From assembly GCF_001282685.1 (NCBI RefSeq), contig NZ_LN875035.1, forward strand, positions 2,156,001 through 2,220,000: a stretch of DNA of 64,000 nt. The letters are read 5' to 3'. This document shows, in pieces, positions 51,613-61,177 of this stretch (its first letter is position 1; each line of letters opens with the position of its first letter). Source of the DNA: Niameybacter massiliensis (lineage in GTDB: Bacteria; Bacillota; Clostridia; Lachnospirales; Cellulosilyticaceae). The position numbers and the translations under genes were made by a program. The notes beneath the pieces are model-generated. The model searched no databases. It saw only the letters and a program-made list of their open reading frames with translations, and had not been told where the DNA came from.

Positions 51613-52446
51613 CTATTCTTCATCATCTGTAGAAATAATGAGTACACTTTCTAAATGCTTGAAGTCTACAAAAGGTTTAATGTAGGCATATTGGGTCAAT
51701 CCATTTTTACCTGTTGTCACTTCTTCCACTGTTCCAATAGGAATACCTGGTGGATAAATATCACTTAGATGAGACGTTATAATTTGGTCTCCTTTTACAA
51801 CCTCAGATTCTACATCTATTTCTAACTTGCATAAGCCATCATTACCAAGTTCAACATCACCTCTTAGTATGCCTGTATCCCCTGTTCTTACGACTTTTAC
51901 ACTAATGGAACTTCTATCATCGATAATGGAAAGAGCAACTGAAGTAAGTGGATTTACTTTCGTTACATGCCCAACTAGTCCACCATCTGCTAAAAGTACA
52001 TCATCTTCTTTAATATTTTGTATAAGCCCTTTATCAATATTAAAGGACTTATACCAATTACTTGTATCTTTGGCGATTACATTTGCGCCAAGTGTTGGAT
52101 ATTCTTCATATCGTTGCTTTAATGAAAGAAGTTCTTTAAGACTTTCATTTTCACCTTTATACTGAGTAAGCATTGTATTTTGGTAAACAAGACGATCATT
52201 TTGCAACTTAAGTTCTTCATTTTCCTTAATAAGGTTTTCAACATTTACAAAATAATCGCCAACTTCTTTCACTTGATTTGATATAAAATGAATACCTTGT
52301 TTAAATGGGTACGTTACAACGTCTGCTATACTGCTCAATATAGAGATATTATATTTAACACCTAATACTACAGTGACAGAGAGAGCCGCTACAACACTTA
52401 TACCCACTATAATCATTTTCTTTTTAGCTTTTTGAGATAATTTCAA
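51613..52446 (-). CDS. mreC: Rod shape-determining protein MreC
   Basis: MreC links cytoplasmic MreB to PBP2 and RodA. The 277-residue protein has a single membrane segment (about 10-30), a coiled coil (about 65-110, NVENLIKENEELKLQNDRL) and two beta-barrel domains (ending PPGIPIGTVEEV). It lies 17 bases after mreB. Confidence 0.94.
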   Translation of the reverse strand: MKLSQKAKKKMIIVGISVVAALSVTVVLGVKYNISILSSIADVVTYPFKQGIHFISNQVKEVGDYFVNVENLIKENEELKLQNDRLVYQNTMLTQYKGENESLKELLSLKQRYEEYPTLGANVIAKDTSNWYKSFNIDKGLIQNIKEDDVLLADGGLVGHVTKVNPLTSVALSIIDDRSSISVKVVRTGDTGILRGDVELGNDGLCKLEIDVESEVVKGDQIITSHLSDIYPPGIPIGTVEEVTTGKNGLTQYAYIKPFVDFKHLESVLIISTDDEE

Positions 52447-52463
52447 GGCCCCTCTCTCCTTGT

Positions 52464-53474
52464 CTATTTATCGTCGGCAAATAGTCCTGCCCACTTTTCA
52501 ATATTTTCAAGCGCTAAGCCAGTACCTTGCGCTACACAGTCTAATGGATTTTCCGCAATATTAACAGGCATACCTGTTTCTAAACTGATTAGTGTATCTA
52601 AACCTGTAAGAAGTGCACCACCACCTGTAAGCATAATACCACTTTCCATAATATCTGCTGATAATTCTGGTGGTGTTTTTTCTAAAGTAAACTTAATTGC
52701 TTCTACAATGGCATTAACAGGCTCTTTAATTGCCTCTGTTACCTCTTGAGAAGTGATTGTTAAGATTTTTGGAAGTCCTGTTACAAGGTCACGACCTCTA
52801 ATTTCCATTGTATTGTTTTCACCTGTTGGATAAGCTGCACCAATTGTAAGTTTAATTTGTTCTGCTGTACGTTCACCTATCATAAGGTTATATTCTTTTT
52901 TAATGTAAGATACAATATATTCATCAAATTCATCTCCAGCAATACGAAGAGATTTACTTGCTACAATACCACCTAATGAAATAACTGCAACGTCAGTTGT
53001 ACCACCACCGATGTCTACAACCATATTACCTGTTGGCTCTCCTACTCTAAGATTAGCCCCAATTGCAGCAGCCATTGGTTCTTCCATAATAAGTGCTTGT
53101 TTTGCACCTGCTTTAATTGTTGCTTCCTCTACTGCACGTTTTTCAACTGATGTAACACCTGATGGTACACAGATAATCACACGTGGTTTTGGTGAAAATA
53201 ATGATTGCTTGTAAGCTTTACCAATAAAGTAACGAATCATTGCTTCTGTTGTTCCAAAGTCTGCAATAACCCCATCTCTAAGTGGACGAATTGCTACAAT
53301 GTTACCTGGTGTTCTACCGATCATTTTTTTAGCTTCATCACCTACAGCTAAAATTTGGTTTGTTTTTTCTTTTATTGCTACTACTGAAGGTTCGTTGACT
53401 ACGATACCTTTACCTTTTACAAATACAAGTGTATTTGCTGTACCTAAGTCAATTCCCATATCTCTTCCGAACAT
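52464..53474 (-). CDS. mreB: Rod shape-determining protein MreB
   Basis: This actin-like ATPase directs side-wall synthesis. The 336-residue protein has phosphate 1 [28 protein letters not shown], phosphate 2 [20 protein letters not shown] and the adenosine motif [23 protein letters not shown] precedes the ATG. A promoter lies at 53586-53614. Confidence 0.97.
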   Translation of the reverse strand: MFGRDMGIDLGTANTLVFVKGKGIVVNEPSVVAIKEKTNQILAVGDEAKKMIGRTPGNIVAIRPLRDGVIADFGTTEAMIRYFIGKAYKQSLFSPKPRVIICVPSGVTSVEKRAVEEATIKAGAKQALIMEEPMAAAIGANLRVGEPTGNMVVDIGGGTTDVAVISLGGIVASKSLRIAGDEFDEYIVSYIKKEYNLMIGERTAEQIKLTIGAAYPTGENNTMEIRGRDLVTGLPKILTITSQEVTEAIKEPVNAIVEAIKFTLEKTPPELSADIMESGIMLTGGGALLTGLDTLISLETGMPVNIAENPLDCVAQGTGLALENIEKWAGLFADDK

Positions 53475-53585
53475 AATTAGTTCCTCCTACCATGTCAATT
53501 TCATCTTCTGATCCTATTTGAATTCAATTAATTCATCTAATTTATTCATCATCCTATAGAATTTGCATAAAATCCCACTGTTAAC

Positions 53586-53614
53586 ATGATACAGTCTTTT
53601 TCGTTGTTTTTCAA
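53586..53614 (-). promoter_or_regulatory. Promoter of the mre-min-rod cluster
   Basis: TTGAAA (53614-53609) and TATCAT (53591-53586) on the minus strand are 17 bp apart, about 112 bases before the mreB start. Confidence 0.65.
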
Positions 53615-53644
53615 CATAAAAACTGCATTTACTTTATAAATATT

Positions 53645-54328
53645 TTAGAGATAGCCCTGCTCTTTAAAACTAATAAATAAGCCATCTCCAATAATAATGT
53701 GATCTAGCAACCCTATTCCTAACATTTCTCCAGAAGATTTTAACTTATTTGTAATTTGAATGTCTTCTCTACTTGGTGTTGGATCACCACTCGGATGGTT
53801 ATGCAAAGCTATGATACTATATGCAGATTTTAAAATAGCACCTTTAAATACTTCTCTTGGATGAACAATTGAAGCATTTAAACTTCCTTTAGATATCGCT
53901 TCATACCCCAAACACTTACATTTGGTATCTAAATAGACAACTAAAAATTGCTCTATCTTTTTATGCCTTAAGTCTTCCATAAAATAATTGGCTACATCTT
54001 TTGGTGATTGCCACTTCATTTTATGACTATACGTTGTTTGTGATAGTCTTTTACTCATTTCTAATAAAGTTAAAATCTGGATTGCTTTAACTTTTCCTAT
54101 ACCTTTAATACGCATTAAACGTTCTAGATTATTTTCATAAAGTCTAAGCAAGTTAGTACGTCCTTTTTCATCGACTAACAGCTCTCGAGCTATATCCATA
54201 CTGCTTTTTGTTTGAGTACCTGTACGTATAAGAATAGTCAAAAGTTCTAGATCACTTAAGCTTTGCTCGCCATATTTCAAAAATTTTTCATATGGTCTTT
54301 CTTCTAATGGAAAATCTTCAATCTTCAT
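53645..54328 (-). CDS. radC: RadC/YsxA family JAB domain protein
   Basis: The 227-residue protein has N-terminal helix-hairpin-helix repeats (residues about 55-90, LMRIKGIGKVKAIQIL) and a C-terminal JAB metalloprotease-like domain with HNHPSGDPTPSREDI (about 172-186). Its role in DNA repair is doubted and remains unknown. The maf-radC-mreB order is standard in Firmicutes. Confidence 0.93.
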   Translation of the reverse strand: MKIEDFPLEERPYEKFLKYGEQSLSDLELLTILIRTGTQTKSSMDIARELLVDEKGRTNLLRLYENNLERLMRIKGIGKVKAIQILTLLEMSKRLSQTTYSHKMKWQSPKDVANYFMEDLRHKKIEQFLVVYLDTKCKCLGYEAISKGSLNASIVHPREVFKGAILKSAYSIIALHNHPSGDPTPSREDIQITNKLKSSGEMLGIGLLDHIIIGDGLFISFKEQGYL

Positions 54329-54421
54329 AATGGTAACTCCTTTTATAACCTATTAAATGATTACCGATTATTTTCAGATTTATACTAATTTTTAAGATTT
54401 TATTTCAGAAGACCTTACTTT

Positions 54422-54997
54422 TTATAGGTTAATAATACCTTGACTTCTTAATATTTTATACACTGTAGATATAGGCAAGCCAACTATATTAAAATAATCA
54501 CCTTCTATTTTTTCTATAAAGTTACTTGCATATCCTTGTATACCATATGCACCCGCTTTGTCAAGTGGTTCACCTGTTGCTATATACCAATTCATTTCAG
54601 CTTCTTCGATATTTCGCATATAGACACTACTACACACTGCACACTGAATATGAATATTTTTGTTGATGTGATAAAGACTTATTCCAGTATAGACCTCATG
54701 CTTGTCACCGCTAAGAGCAGCAAGCATCTCTTTAGCATTTGAGGCATCTTTAGGTTTTCCTAATATCTTATTTTGATGTACAACAACTGTATCACATCCA
54801 AGTACCCATTCTTCTTTAAAACTTTCGGCTACTGCATATGCTTTTTTACTCGCTAAAGTCTTAACATTTTCTTCAGGTGTTAAACGGGCATCTATACTTT
54901 CTTCTACTTCTTTTGTTTCTATTTTAAAATCAACAGGAATAAGTCCCATTAATTCCTTTCTTCTCGGCGATGAAGAAGCTAAAATCAATTTACACAT
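54422..54997 (-). CDS. maf: Maf/YhdE-type nucleotide pyrophosphatase
   Basis: Maf proteins hydrolyse non-canonical or UTP/dTTP nucleotides and are linked to septum control. The ATG at 54997 after AAGGAG gives 191 residues. Motifs are LASSSPRRKELM (near the N-terminus), CDTVVVHQNKILGKPKDASNAKEML (centre) and GAYGIQGYASNFIEKIEGDYFNIVGLP (C-terminus). Confidence 0.93.
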   Translation of the reverse strand: MCKLILASSSPRRKELMGLIPVDFKIETKEVEESIDARLTPEENVKTLASKKAYAVAESFKEEWVLGCDTVVVHQNKILGKPKDASNAKEMLAALSGDKHEVYTGISLYHINKNIHIQCAVCSSVYMRNIEEAEMNWYIATGEPLDKAGAYGIQGYASNFIEKIEGDYFNIVGLPISTVYKILRSQGIINL

Positions 54998-55011
54998 ATG
55001 ACTCTCCTTAA

Positions 55012-55263
55012 TCAAATCTTTTTATAAATAACTATACCACCAATCATTCCTAACACACCTGCTAAGCTGATTTTAATTTGCACTTTAATAACTGCTGCTA
55101 AAATACCAAAATCCACACTAACAGGTTGCTCTAAGCCAAATACTTGACTATAGTTAAGGAAATCTAAAAACGGAACTCTTGCACATAAATCTCCTATAAA
55201 ATACCCCACTGTTAACCCTGCTAACATACAAAGTAATAAAACCCAAAAGCTTTTTGTTTTCAT
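55012..55263 (-). CDS. DUF4321 membrane protein
   Basis: This 83-residue protein has two membrane segments (residues about 5-25 and 58-80) and the DUF4321 pattern: WVLLLCMLAGLTVGYFIGDL, a conserved FLNYSQVFGL loop and a second hydrophobic helix. It is usually found beside maf and radC in Clostridia. Function is unknown. It ends 15 bases before the Maf start. Confidence 0.8.
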   Translation of the reverse strand: MKTKSFWVLLLCMLAGLTVGYFIGDLCARVPFLDFLNYSQVFGLEQPVSVDFGILAAVIKVQIKISLAGVLGMIGGIVIYKKI

Positions 55264-55377
55264 TTAGTGCCCCCCTCACTTTTATCTTTTGTTCATTCAA
55301 AAATCTTCTTTATTGTACCATATTTTAATTCTTATACATAGGTACTAAAAATAAGATTCTAGAAGATTATCTACACT

Positions 55378-55412
55378 AAAAAAGAGATTGTTTAAACAAA
55401 CAATCTCTTTTG
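55378..55412 (-). terminator. Terminator of the rnf operon
   Basis: AAAGAGATTGTTT (55381-55393) and AAACAATCTCTTT (55398-55410) form a perfect 13-bp stem. On the minus strand TTT follows immediately, giving a U run with the stem end. Confidence 0.88.
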
Positions 55413-55420
55413 ACTTAACA

Positions 55421-56221
55421 TTATAAATTATGAACAACTAATGCATGTGTTGGACATTTACTTACACATTTTCCACATCCAATACATAAGTCTGCATCAA
55501 TGGTTGCAAGTGCATTTTCAAGTTTGATGGCGCCTACTTCACATTGTTTAAGACAAAGTCCACAACCAATACAACCTACCTCACATACAGTCTTTACATT
55601 CTTCCCTTTATCATGAGACATACATTTGACTTGATACTTTGTTTCGCTCTGACCTATGTATATAAGATGTCTTGGGCAAGCTGCAACACATGCACTACAT
55701 GCTTTACATTTTGCCTCATCCACAGTTGCTAAGCCATTTTCTATAGTAAGTGCATCAAAAGGACATGCCTTTACACAACTTCCAAATCCTAGACAACCAT
55801 ATGCACAACCTTTTGGTCCATTGCCTACTAAATGTGCATCTTCACAACTTTCAATACCTTCATAGTTATATTTAAGCTTAGCTTTATCCATTGTGCCTTG
55901 GCATCTTACAATGGCAACTTGTTTTGCACCAACTTCATTTGTAGCTCCCATAATTTCTGCAATAGCAGCTTTTTGTTCATCACTACTTACAGGGCAACCA
56001 TTTGTTTTTGCTTCTCCATTTGCAACTGCTTTAGAAAAAGCGTCACAACCTGCAAAGCCACAACCACCACAGTTAGCCCCTGGAAGTTGATCACGTATTG
56101 CACTTACACGTTCATCTACTGGTACTGCAAATTTCTTCGAAGCAATACCAAGTCCTACACCAAATAATAATCCCATACTTCCTATTGCAAGAATAGGATT
56201 GACTATTTCCATGATATTCAT
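55421..56221 (-). CDS. rnfB: Rnf complex subunit RnfB
   Basis: RnfB is the ferredoxin-docking iron-sulfur subunit of the Rnf complex. The 266-residue protein has an N-terminal membrane segment (residues about 8-27), the GANCGGCGFAGCDAF four-cysteine motif (about 50-60), and a C-terminal half with several CxxCxxC...CP clusters (CKACSACVAACP, CIGCGLCLKQCE, CIGCGKCVSKCP). It is last in the rnfCDGEAB order typical of Clostridia. Confidence 0.95.
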   Translation of the reverse strand: MNIMEIVNPILAIGSMGLLFGVGLGIASKKFAVPVDERVSAIRDQLPGANCGGCGFAGCDAFSKAVANGEAKTNGCPVSSDEQKAAIAEIMGATNEVGAKQVAIVRCQGTMDKAKLKYNYEGIESCEDAHLVGNGPKGCAYGCLGFGSCVKACPFDALTIENGLATVDEAKCKACSACVAACPRHLIYIGQSETKYQVKCMSHDKGKNVKTVCEVGCIGCGLCLKQCEVGAIKLENALATIDADLCIGCGKCVSKCPTHALVVHNL

Positions 56222-56235
56222 CTTGTTTCCCCCTT

Positions 56236-56811
56236 CTATTTAATAAGGTTTTGAAAACCTAAAAATGCTATAGCCATAAAACCTGCTGAAATAAGTGTAA
56301 TAGGGAAACCTTTTAAACAAGGTAATATATTGTTTTTTTCAATACGTTCACGAATTCCCGCAAGAAGTACAATACTAATAGTGAAACCAGCAGCTCCACC
56401 TACACCATTAACAACAGACTGAACAAGTGAATAAGATTTTTGCATATTGATAATGGCTACCCCAAGTACAGCACAGTTAGTCGTAATAAGTGGTAAGTAT
56501 ACCCCTAATGCTGAATATAAAGATGGGCTTGTTTTTTGAATAACCATCTCTACAAACTGTACAAGTGAAGCAATAACTAAAATAAATGCTACTGTATACA
56601 TATACTCTAACTTAAGTGGTACAAGAATAAATTCAAATACAACATAAGAAATTAATGATGCAAGCCCCATAACGAAGGTTACTGCCATTCCCATTCCTAA
56701 TGCGGTTTCAATTTTTTTAGATACACCCAAGAAAGGACAAATCCCTAAGAATCTTGAAAGTACAAAGTTATTTACTAGTGCAGCACTTAAAAATAATAGT
56801 AATAGTTCCAT
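56236..56811 (-). CDS. rnfA: Rnf complex subunit RnfA
   Basis: The integral membrane subunit of 191 residues has about six membrane segments and starts MELLLLFLSAALVNNFVLSRFLGICPFLGVSKK, which carries the conserved NNFVLxxFLGxCPFLG motif of RnfA/NqrE. It forms the core of the ion-translocating part with RnfE. Confidence 0.95.
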   Translation of the reverse strand: MELLLLFLSAALVNNFVLSRFLGICPFLGVSKKIETALGMGMAVTFVMGLASLISYVVFEFILVPLKLEYMYTVAFILVIASLVQFVEMVIQKTSPSLYSALGVYLPLITTNCAVLGVAIINMQKSYSLVQSVVNGVGGAAGFTISIVLLAGIRERIEKNNILPCLKGFPITLISAGFMAIAFLGFQNLIK

Positions 56812-56821
56812 ATTCCGCCCC

Positions 56822-57418
56822 CTACTTCTTCTTTGCTCTCAGTGCATTTAAAATAGCCATAATAATCGCTAAAGTAAAGAATGCACCTGGTGCCAAAATC
56901 ATAATAATAGCTGGGTCATAACTTGCAGGCATGACTTGTAACCCTAAGATCGTTCCCGCTCCTAATATTTCTCTTACAACACCAATCATCGTAAGAGCAA
57001 TGGTAAATCCAAGTCCCATACCTAAGCCATCCCAAAGAGAAGGTAGAACTTTATTTTTAGAAGCATAAGCTTCTGCTCTTCCTAAAATTAAACAGTTTAC
57101 AACGATTAGAGGAAGGAATAATCCAAGTTGTGCATGTAATGCTGGAATATAAGCCTGTAAAAGTAAATCAATCATTGTAACAAAACTTGCAATGATTACA
57201 ATAAAGGCTGGTATACGCACCTTAGAAGGAATACATTTTCTAAGTAAAGAAATAACTGTATTAGAACAAAGTAAAACAGCAGTTGTTGCAAGTCCCATAC
57301 CTATAGCGTTATTGGCACTTGTTGTAACAGCAAGTGTTGGACACATACCTAATACTTGCATAAATGCTGGATTATCTGTAATAATCCCCGCTTTTAAGCG
57401 TTCGATAAGCGTTTTCAT
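56822..57418 (-). CDS. rnfE: Rnf complex subunit RnfE
   Basis: The 198-residue protein has about six membrane segments and the pattern NPAFMQVLGMCPTLAVTTSANNAIGMGLA with the conserved LGMCPTLAV motif of RnfE/NqrD. It is the inverted homologue of RnfA and is encoded between rnfG and rnfA. Confidence 0.95.
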   Translation of the reverse strand: MKTLIERLKAGIITDNPAFMQVLGMCPTLAVTTSANNAIGMGLATTAVLLCSNTVISLLRKCIPSKVRIPAFIVIIASFVTMIDLLLQAYIPALHAQLGLFLPLIVVNCLILGRAEAYASKNKVLPSLWDGLGMGLGFTIALTMIGVVREILGAGTILGLQVMPASYDPAIIMILAPGAFFTLAIIMAILNALRAKKK

Positions 57419-57419
57419 C

Positions 57420-57986
57420 TTAATATTCCCCCTTTTCCCAGTTAGCTTGATGCGCTTTCATATATTCAGTTGCCACATTAACGCCATCTACAACTGCACG
57501 TGTTGTAATCGTTGCGCCTGTAATTGCCATAATTTCTCCTTGACCACTAGAAGTCTTACTTACTTCAAGAGGCGTTACTTGCCCTGGAAATTGCTCTTTA
57601 AAGCTATCAAGAGTCATATTTGCGCCAAGACCTGGTGTTTCAGCATGACTTAGAACTTGAATACCTGCTAGATTTCCATCTGCTTGCATACCTACTAAAA
57701 GTTCAATACTTCCACCAAACCCATCAGGATACACTTTTGCTACTGCACCTGTATACGTACCATTGTCATATGTTACAAAAACCGTTTCAAGACTTGGTGT
57801 ATCTGTAACTATTACTTCTTCCATTTCTTTTGCACTAGGTAAAAGTTGTTGTACAGCTTCTTGCTGTGACTTTTCTTTACCCTGTGCAATAATAGGTGAT
57901 GTTTTTGCATTAATAAATCCAAGTAAACCACCACAAATAGTCGTGATAATAAGCAAAACTGCTCCAAGTTTTAATGGTTCTCTCAT
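57420..57986 (-). CDS. rnfG: Rnf complex subunit RnfG
   Basis: RnfG carries covalently bound FMN. The 188-residue protein has an N-terminal membrane helix (residues about 6-26) and an FMN-binding domain with the flavinylation motif TGATITTRAVVDGVN (about 155-169), whose second Thr-containing segment attaches FMN. It overlaps rnfD by 4 bases (ATGA). A partner flavin transferase (ApbE) is expected elsewhere. Confidence 0.94.
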   Translation of the reverse strand: MREPLKLGAVLLIITTICGGLLGFINAKTSPIIAQGKEKSQQEAVQQLLPSAKEMEEVIVTDTPSLETVFVTYDNGTYTGAVAKVYPDGFGGSIELLVGMQADGNLAGIQVLSHAETPGLGANMTLDSFKEQFPGQVTPLEVSKTSSGQGEIMAITGATITTRAVVDGVNVATEYMKAHQANWEKGEY

Positions 57987-58975
57987 GCTTTACCACCTCC
58001 AAAACGTACTGGCTTAACAAATTTATCAATAATAGGTACAACTAAATTCATAATTAAAATACTGTAGCTTACACCTTCTGGATAACCACCAAAGAGTCTA
58101 ATAACAGAAGCAATAATACCTGCACATACCGCAAAGATAATCTGCCCCTTTAAGGTCATAGGGTTTGTTGTATAATCTGTTGCCATAAAGAATGCACCAA
58201 GCATTGCCCCCCCTAAAAATAAAGAAGTAAAGCTTGCTTGTACCCCTACTCCTCCAAAGAGCAATGTCATTACAAACATTGTAACTAAATAGCATACAGG
58301 AATATGCCAAGTAATTACTTTTTTATAAATGAGGTATAGGCCTCCTAATAAAATAGCAAGTGCTGATACTTCACCTAGACAACCTCCAATATTTCCCACA
58401 AAAGCATCTAACATAGTTGGCATGGCTAATACATTTTGTGTTTTTAAAGCTACTAGAGGTGTTGCACCTGCTAAGGCATCAACTGCTGTGGCCGCACCTA
58501 CTACATCGGATACAGGCGCTACAGTTCCAATAAAACGTTCTGGTATTTCAAAACTTGTCATAGCTTGTGGATAGGCTGCAAGTAAGAACGCACGTGCAGC
58601 TAATGCTGGGTTAATGAAGTTTTGTCCAATACCACCAAAACATTGTTTAGCTAAAATAATTGCTACAAAAGCACCTATAATAGGCACATAAATAGGTGCA
58701 GTAGCTGGTAAGTTGAAAGCTATAAGTATACCTGTTACAACTGCGCTTAAATCTTTAATCGTTAATGGTTGATGGGTAAAGTGTTGCCATATGGCCTCAA
58801 ATGCCACACAAGATGCAACTGATACAACCGTAAGTAATAATGCTCTCATCCCAAATAAATATGTACCTACCAAGAGTGCCGGTATTAAAGCAATAATAAC
58901 ATCGCGCATAATACTAGAAACACTATGGGCTTGGCGTTGATGTGGTGATGAGGATACACTTAGTAATTTATCCAT
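57983..58975 (-). CDS. rnfD: Rnf complex subunit RnfD
   Basis: The 330-residue protein has about nine membrane segments and a second covalent FMN site (AGATPL around residue 170, the SGATPL motif of the family). NPALAARAFLLAAYP and GEVSALAILLGGLYLIYKKVITWHIPV are also typical. It starts 18 bases after rnfC. Confidence 0.94.
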   Translation of the reverse strand: MDKLLSVSSSPHQRQAHSVSSIMRDVIIALIPALLVGTYLFGMRALLLTVVSVASCVAFEAIWQHFTHQPLTIKDLSAVVTGILIAFNLPATAPIYVPIIGAFVAIILAKQCFGGIGQNFINPALAARAFLLAAYPQAMTSFEIPERFIGTVAPVSDVVGAATAVDALAGATPLVALKTQNVLAMPTMLDAFVGNIGGCLGEVSALAILLGGLYLIYKKVITWHIPVCYLVTMFVMTLLFGGVGVQASFTSLFLGGAMLGAFFMATDYTTNPMTLKGQIIFAVCAGIIASVIRLFGGYPEGVSYSILIMNLVVPIIDKFVKPVRFGGGKA

Positions 58976-58993
58976 GTCTATTTCTCCCCCTGG

Positions 58994-60310
58994 CTATTTT
59001 TGTCTCACTCTATTTTTTGCTGTACGTATTGATTGTACTAATTGTCTTTTTGCAGGGCACACATAAGAACAACTACCACATTCTATACAATCCATTCCAT
59101 AATACGCTTTAAACTCATCATCCTCATGGTGTAAGGCTGCATGATGTAAGGCATTAGGTACCAGACGCATTGGACATGCCTGTATGCATTTGCCACAGCG
59201 TATACAATTAGATGTTGGTGTTGCATCTACTTCATCTTCCGTTAAACATAAAATAGCTGAAGTTCCTTTACCAATAGGTACATCTACTGAACTAAGAGCT
59301 GCCCCCATCATTGGCCCTCCTGAAATGACTTTCACAGTTGCTTGTTCATCCCACCCTGCTGCTTCTAGTACATCTCTAAAACTCATACCCAATCTTATTT
59401 TAAAGTTTGTTGGATTTTTAACACCATTTCCTGTTACAGTAACGATTCGTCTCATAATCGGTCTACCCTTTGTAACCGCTCTCCAAATGGCTACAATGGA
59501 ATCTACATTAAGAACAATAGCTCCGACATCTGCTGGCAACTTCCCACTAGGTACTTCTAAACCTGTTGTCGCATAAATCAGATGTTTTTCTGAACCTTGA
59601 GGATATTTGGTCTCAAGGACTTTTACTTCTATTTTTGATTCTTTTTCACATAACCTACTCATATTTTCTACTGCATCCATCTTATTGTCTTCAATACCAA
59701 CAAATGCTGTTGCATCTTTGAACATATGCAATAAAATTTTCAGTCCTGCTATAATGCGCTCACCTTCTTCTAACATTACCCTGTGGTCAGAAGTGAGATA
59801 GGGTTCACACTCAGCACCGTTTACTATAATATGTTTAATTACCTTATCTTTTGGTGGTGATAACTTAATGAACGTCGGGAAAGTTGCACCACCCATCCCA
59901 ACTAAACCAGCTTCTTTAATAATAGCTACAATCTCTTCACTGGTAAGTTTTGTATAGTCCTCTACTCCACCATCTTTTAACTCTAATATCTCTTCATATG
60001 TAAAATCATTTGTTACAACAACGCACATTACAAGATGCCCTTGATGGTTCACTCTCTCTTCTACCACTTTAACGGTTCCTGATACACTACTGTGAATAGG
60101 GGCACCCACAAAACCTGTTGGCTCACCAATTTTTTGTCCAACTAACACCCGATCTCCTTTTTTCACAAGTGGCTTACATGGGCTACCAATGTGTTGTTGC
60201 ATTGGATATACTAATTCTTCCTTAGGCAATAAAAGCTCAATTGGTTTGGCATTAGTAAGTTCTTTGTGATACTTAGGGTGTATACCCTTTTTAAAACTTA
60301 AGTGCTTCAT
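58994..60310 (-). CDS. rnfC: Rnf complex subunit RnfC
   Basis: RnfC accepts NAD and FMN and carries two [4Fe-4S] clusters. The 438-residue protein has the glycine-rich GLVGMGGATFPTFIKL (about 136-151), the SLBB-like domain (after GNGVKNPTNF), and two ferredoxin motifs CIRCGKCIQACP and CIECGSCSYVCP near the C-terminus (about 370-420). It begins the rnf operon. Rnf couples ferredoxin oxidation to NAD reduction and to ion export, so it drives ATP synthesis in anaerobes. Confidence 0.95.
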   Translation of the reverse strand: MKHLSFKKGIHPKYHKELTNAKPIELLLPKEELVYPMQQHIGSPCKPLVKKGDRVLVGQKIGEPTGFVGAPIHSSVSGTVKVVEERVNHQGHLVMCVVVTNDFTYEEILELKDGGVEDYTKLTSEEIVAIIKEAGLVGMGGATFPTFIKLSPPKDKVIKHIIVNGAECEPYLTSDHRVMLEEGERIIAGLKILLHMFKDATAFVGIEDNKMDAVENMSRLCEKESKIEVKVLETKYPQGSEKHLIYATTGLEVPSGKLPADVGAIVLNVDSIVAIWRAVTKGRPIMRRIVTVTGNGVKNPTNFKIRLGMSFRDVLEAAGWDEQATVKVISGGPMMGAALSSVDVPIGKGTSAILCLTEDEVDATPTSNCIRCGKCIQACPMRLVPNALHHAALHHEDDEFKAYYGMDCIECGSCSYVCPAKRQLVQSIRTAKNRVRQK

Positions 60311-60399
60311 TGTACTCCTCCCTTTCTCTGTCTTACTTTTAGTAAAATGTGAGTATAATAACTATAAGAATAAGACAATTTTTGACCTATCCTATAAAA

Positions 60400-60428
60400 A
60401 TTATAAACTTAATAATCCGTTTTCTCAA
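60400..60428 (-). promoter_or_regulatory. Promoter of the rnf operon
   Basis: TTGAGA (60428-60423) and TATAAT (60405-60400) on the minus strand are 17 bp apart, about 80 bases before the rnfC start. Confidence 0.75.
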
Positions 60429-60447
60429 CCAATTTGGGATAAGTTTA

Positions 60448-61020
60448 TTATTTATCAATGTTTACACTATTCTTCCAACATTCATACAATGCCTCTACAT
60501 TATTTTTAATAAAGTTCTCGACCCACTCTAGAATTTCTAAATCCTGTATAGGCACCCCCTCTAGCATCCCTTTAATTTCTTCAGTATCACATATAAAAAT
60601 TTGCTTCCTATAATGATGCTCATAAACATAGTGAATATCTGATTTAGCCAGAATCAGTGTTTTCATTGTACTTGCCACATCCCCTATAGGTAAACGATCA
60701 ATATGATCGTAGCGTAGTTTTCCAATAATACAAGTTCCCTTCCCTTCTTCACTTGTAACCTTTAGCTCTCCTTCACACTCTACACATAATTGACTAAATA
60801 AAGGAAGACCTAGCCCTACCTTCCTCAATGTTCTTGTTGTCGTAAATGGATTGGTCACAGTAGCCTTAATACCTTCTGGTATCCCTTTACCATTATCCTC
60901 AATCGAAATAGTCAGCCAATTACTCTCAGGATCTTCATCTACAATAACCTTAATCCAATTTGCCTCTGCCCTAATACTATTTTGTACAATATCTAAAATA
61001 TGTAGTGATAACTCCTTCAT
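60448..61020 (-). CDS. GHKL-type ATPase (histidine-kinase-like)
   Basis: This protein of about 190 residues starts at the ATG at 61020 (MKELSLHILDIVQNSIRAEANWIKV). It has a GHKL ATP-binding fold: N box LHILDIVQNSI, G1 EDNGKGIPEG, and TTTRTLRKVGLGLP as the lid and G2. There is no sensor, dimerisation His or receiver domain. It is a stand-alone protein of the type encoded beside clostridial redox gene clusters, including [FeFe] hydrogenase genes. The rnf promoter lies in the gap after it. Role unknown. Confidence 0.75.
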   Translation of the reverse strand: MKELSLHILDIVQNSIRAEANWIKVIVDEDPESNWLTISIEDNGKGIPEGIKATVTNPFTTTRTLRKVGLGLPLFSQLCVECEGELKVTSEEGKGTCIIGKLRYDHIDRLPIGDVASTMKTLILAKSDIHYVYEHHYRKQIFICDTEEIKGMLEGVPIQDLEILEWVENFIKNNVEALYECWKNSVNIDK

Positions 61021-61132
61021 CTTAAGCACCCTTTCTCCCTGATTAGTTTATACTTTTTCAACTATTCTCTCTATAATATCAGAACCTCATTCCTATTTCA
61101 TCTCTTTTATTATTCCAAATAATGATATAGCT

Positions 61133-61172
61133 ACAAAAAAAAGAGACTGTCCTGTAACAGTCCCTCTTTTCA
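61133..61172 (-). terminator. Terminator of serC-serA
   Basis: GACTGT (61145-61150) and ACAGTC (61157-61162) form the inner stem, with an outer AAGA/TCTT stem past a two-base bulge. On the minus strand TTTTTTTT follows. Confidence 0.85.
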
Positions 61173-61177
61173 CCTAT

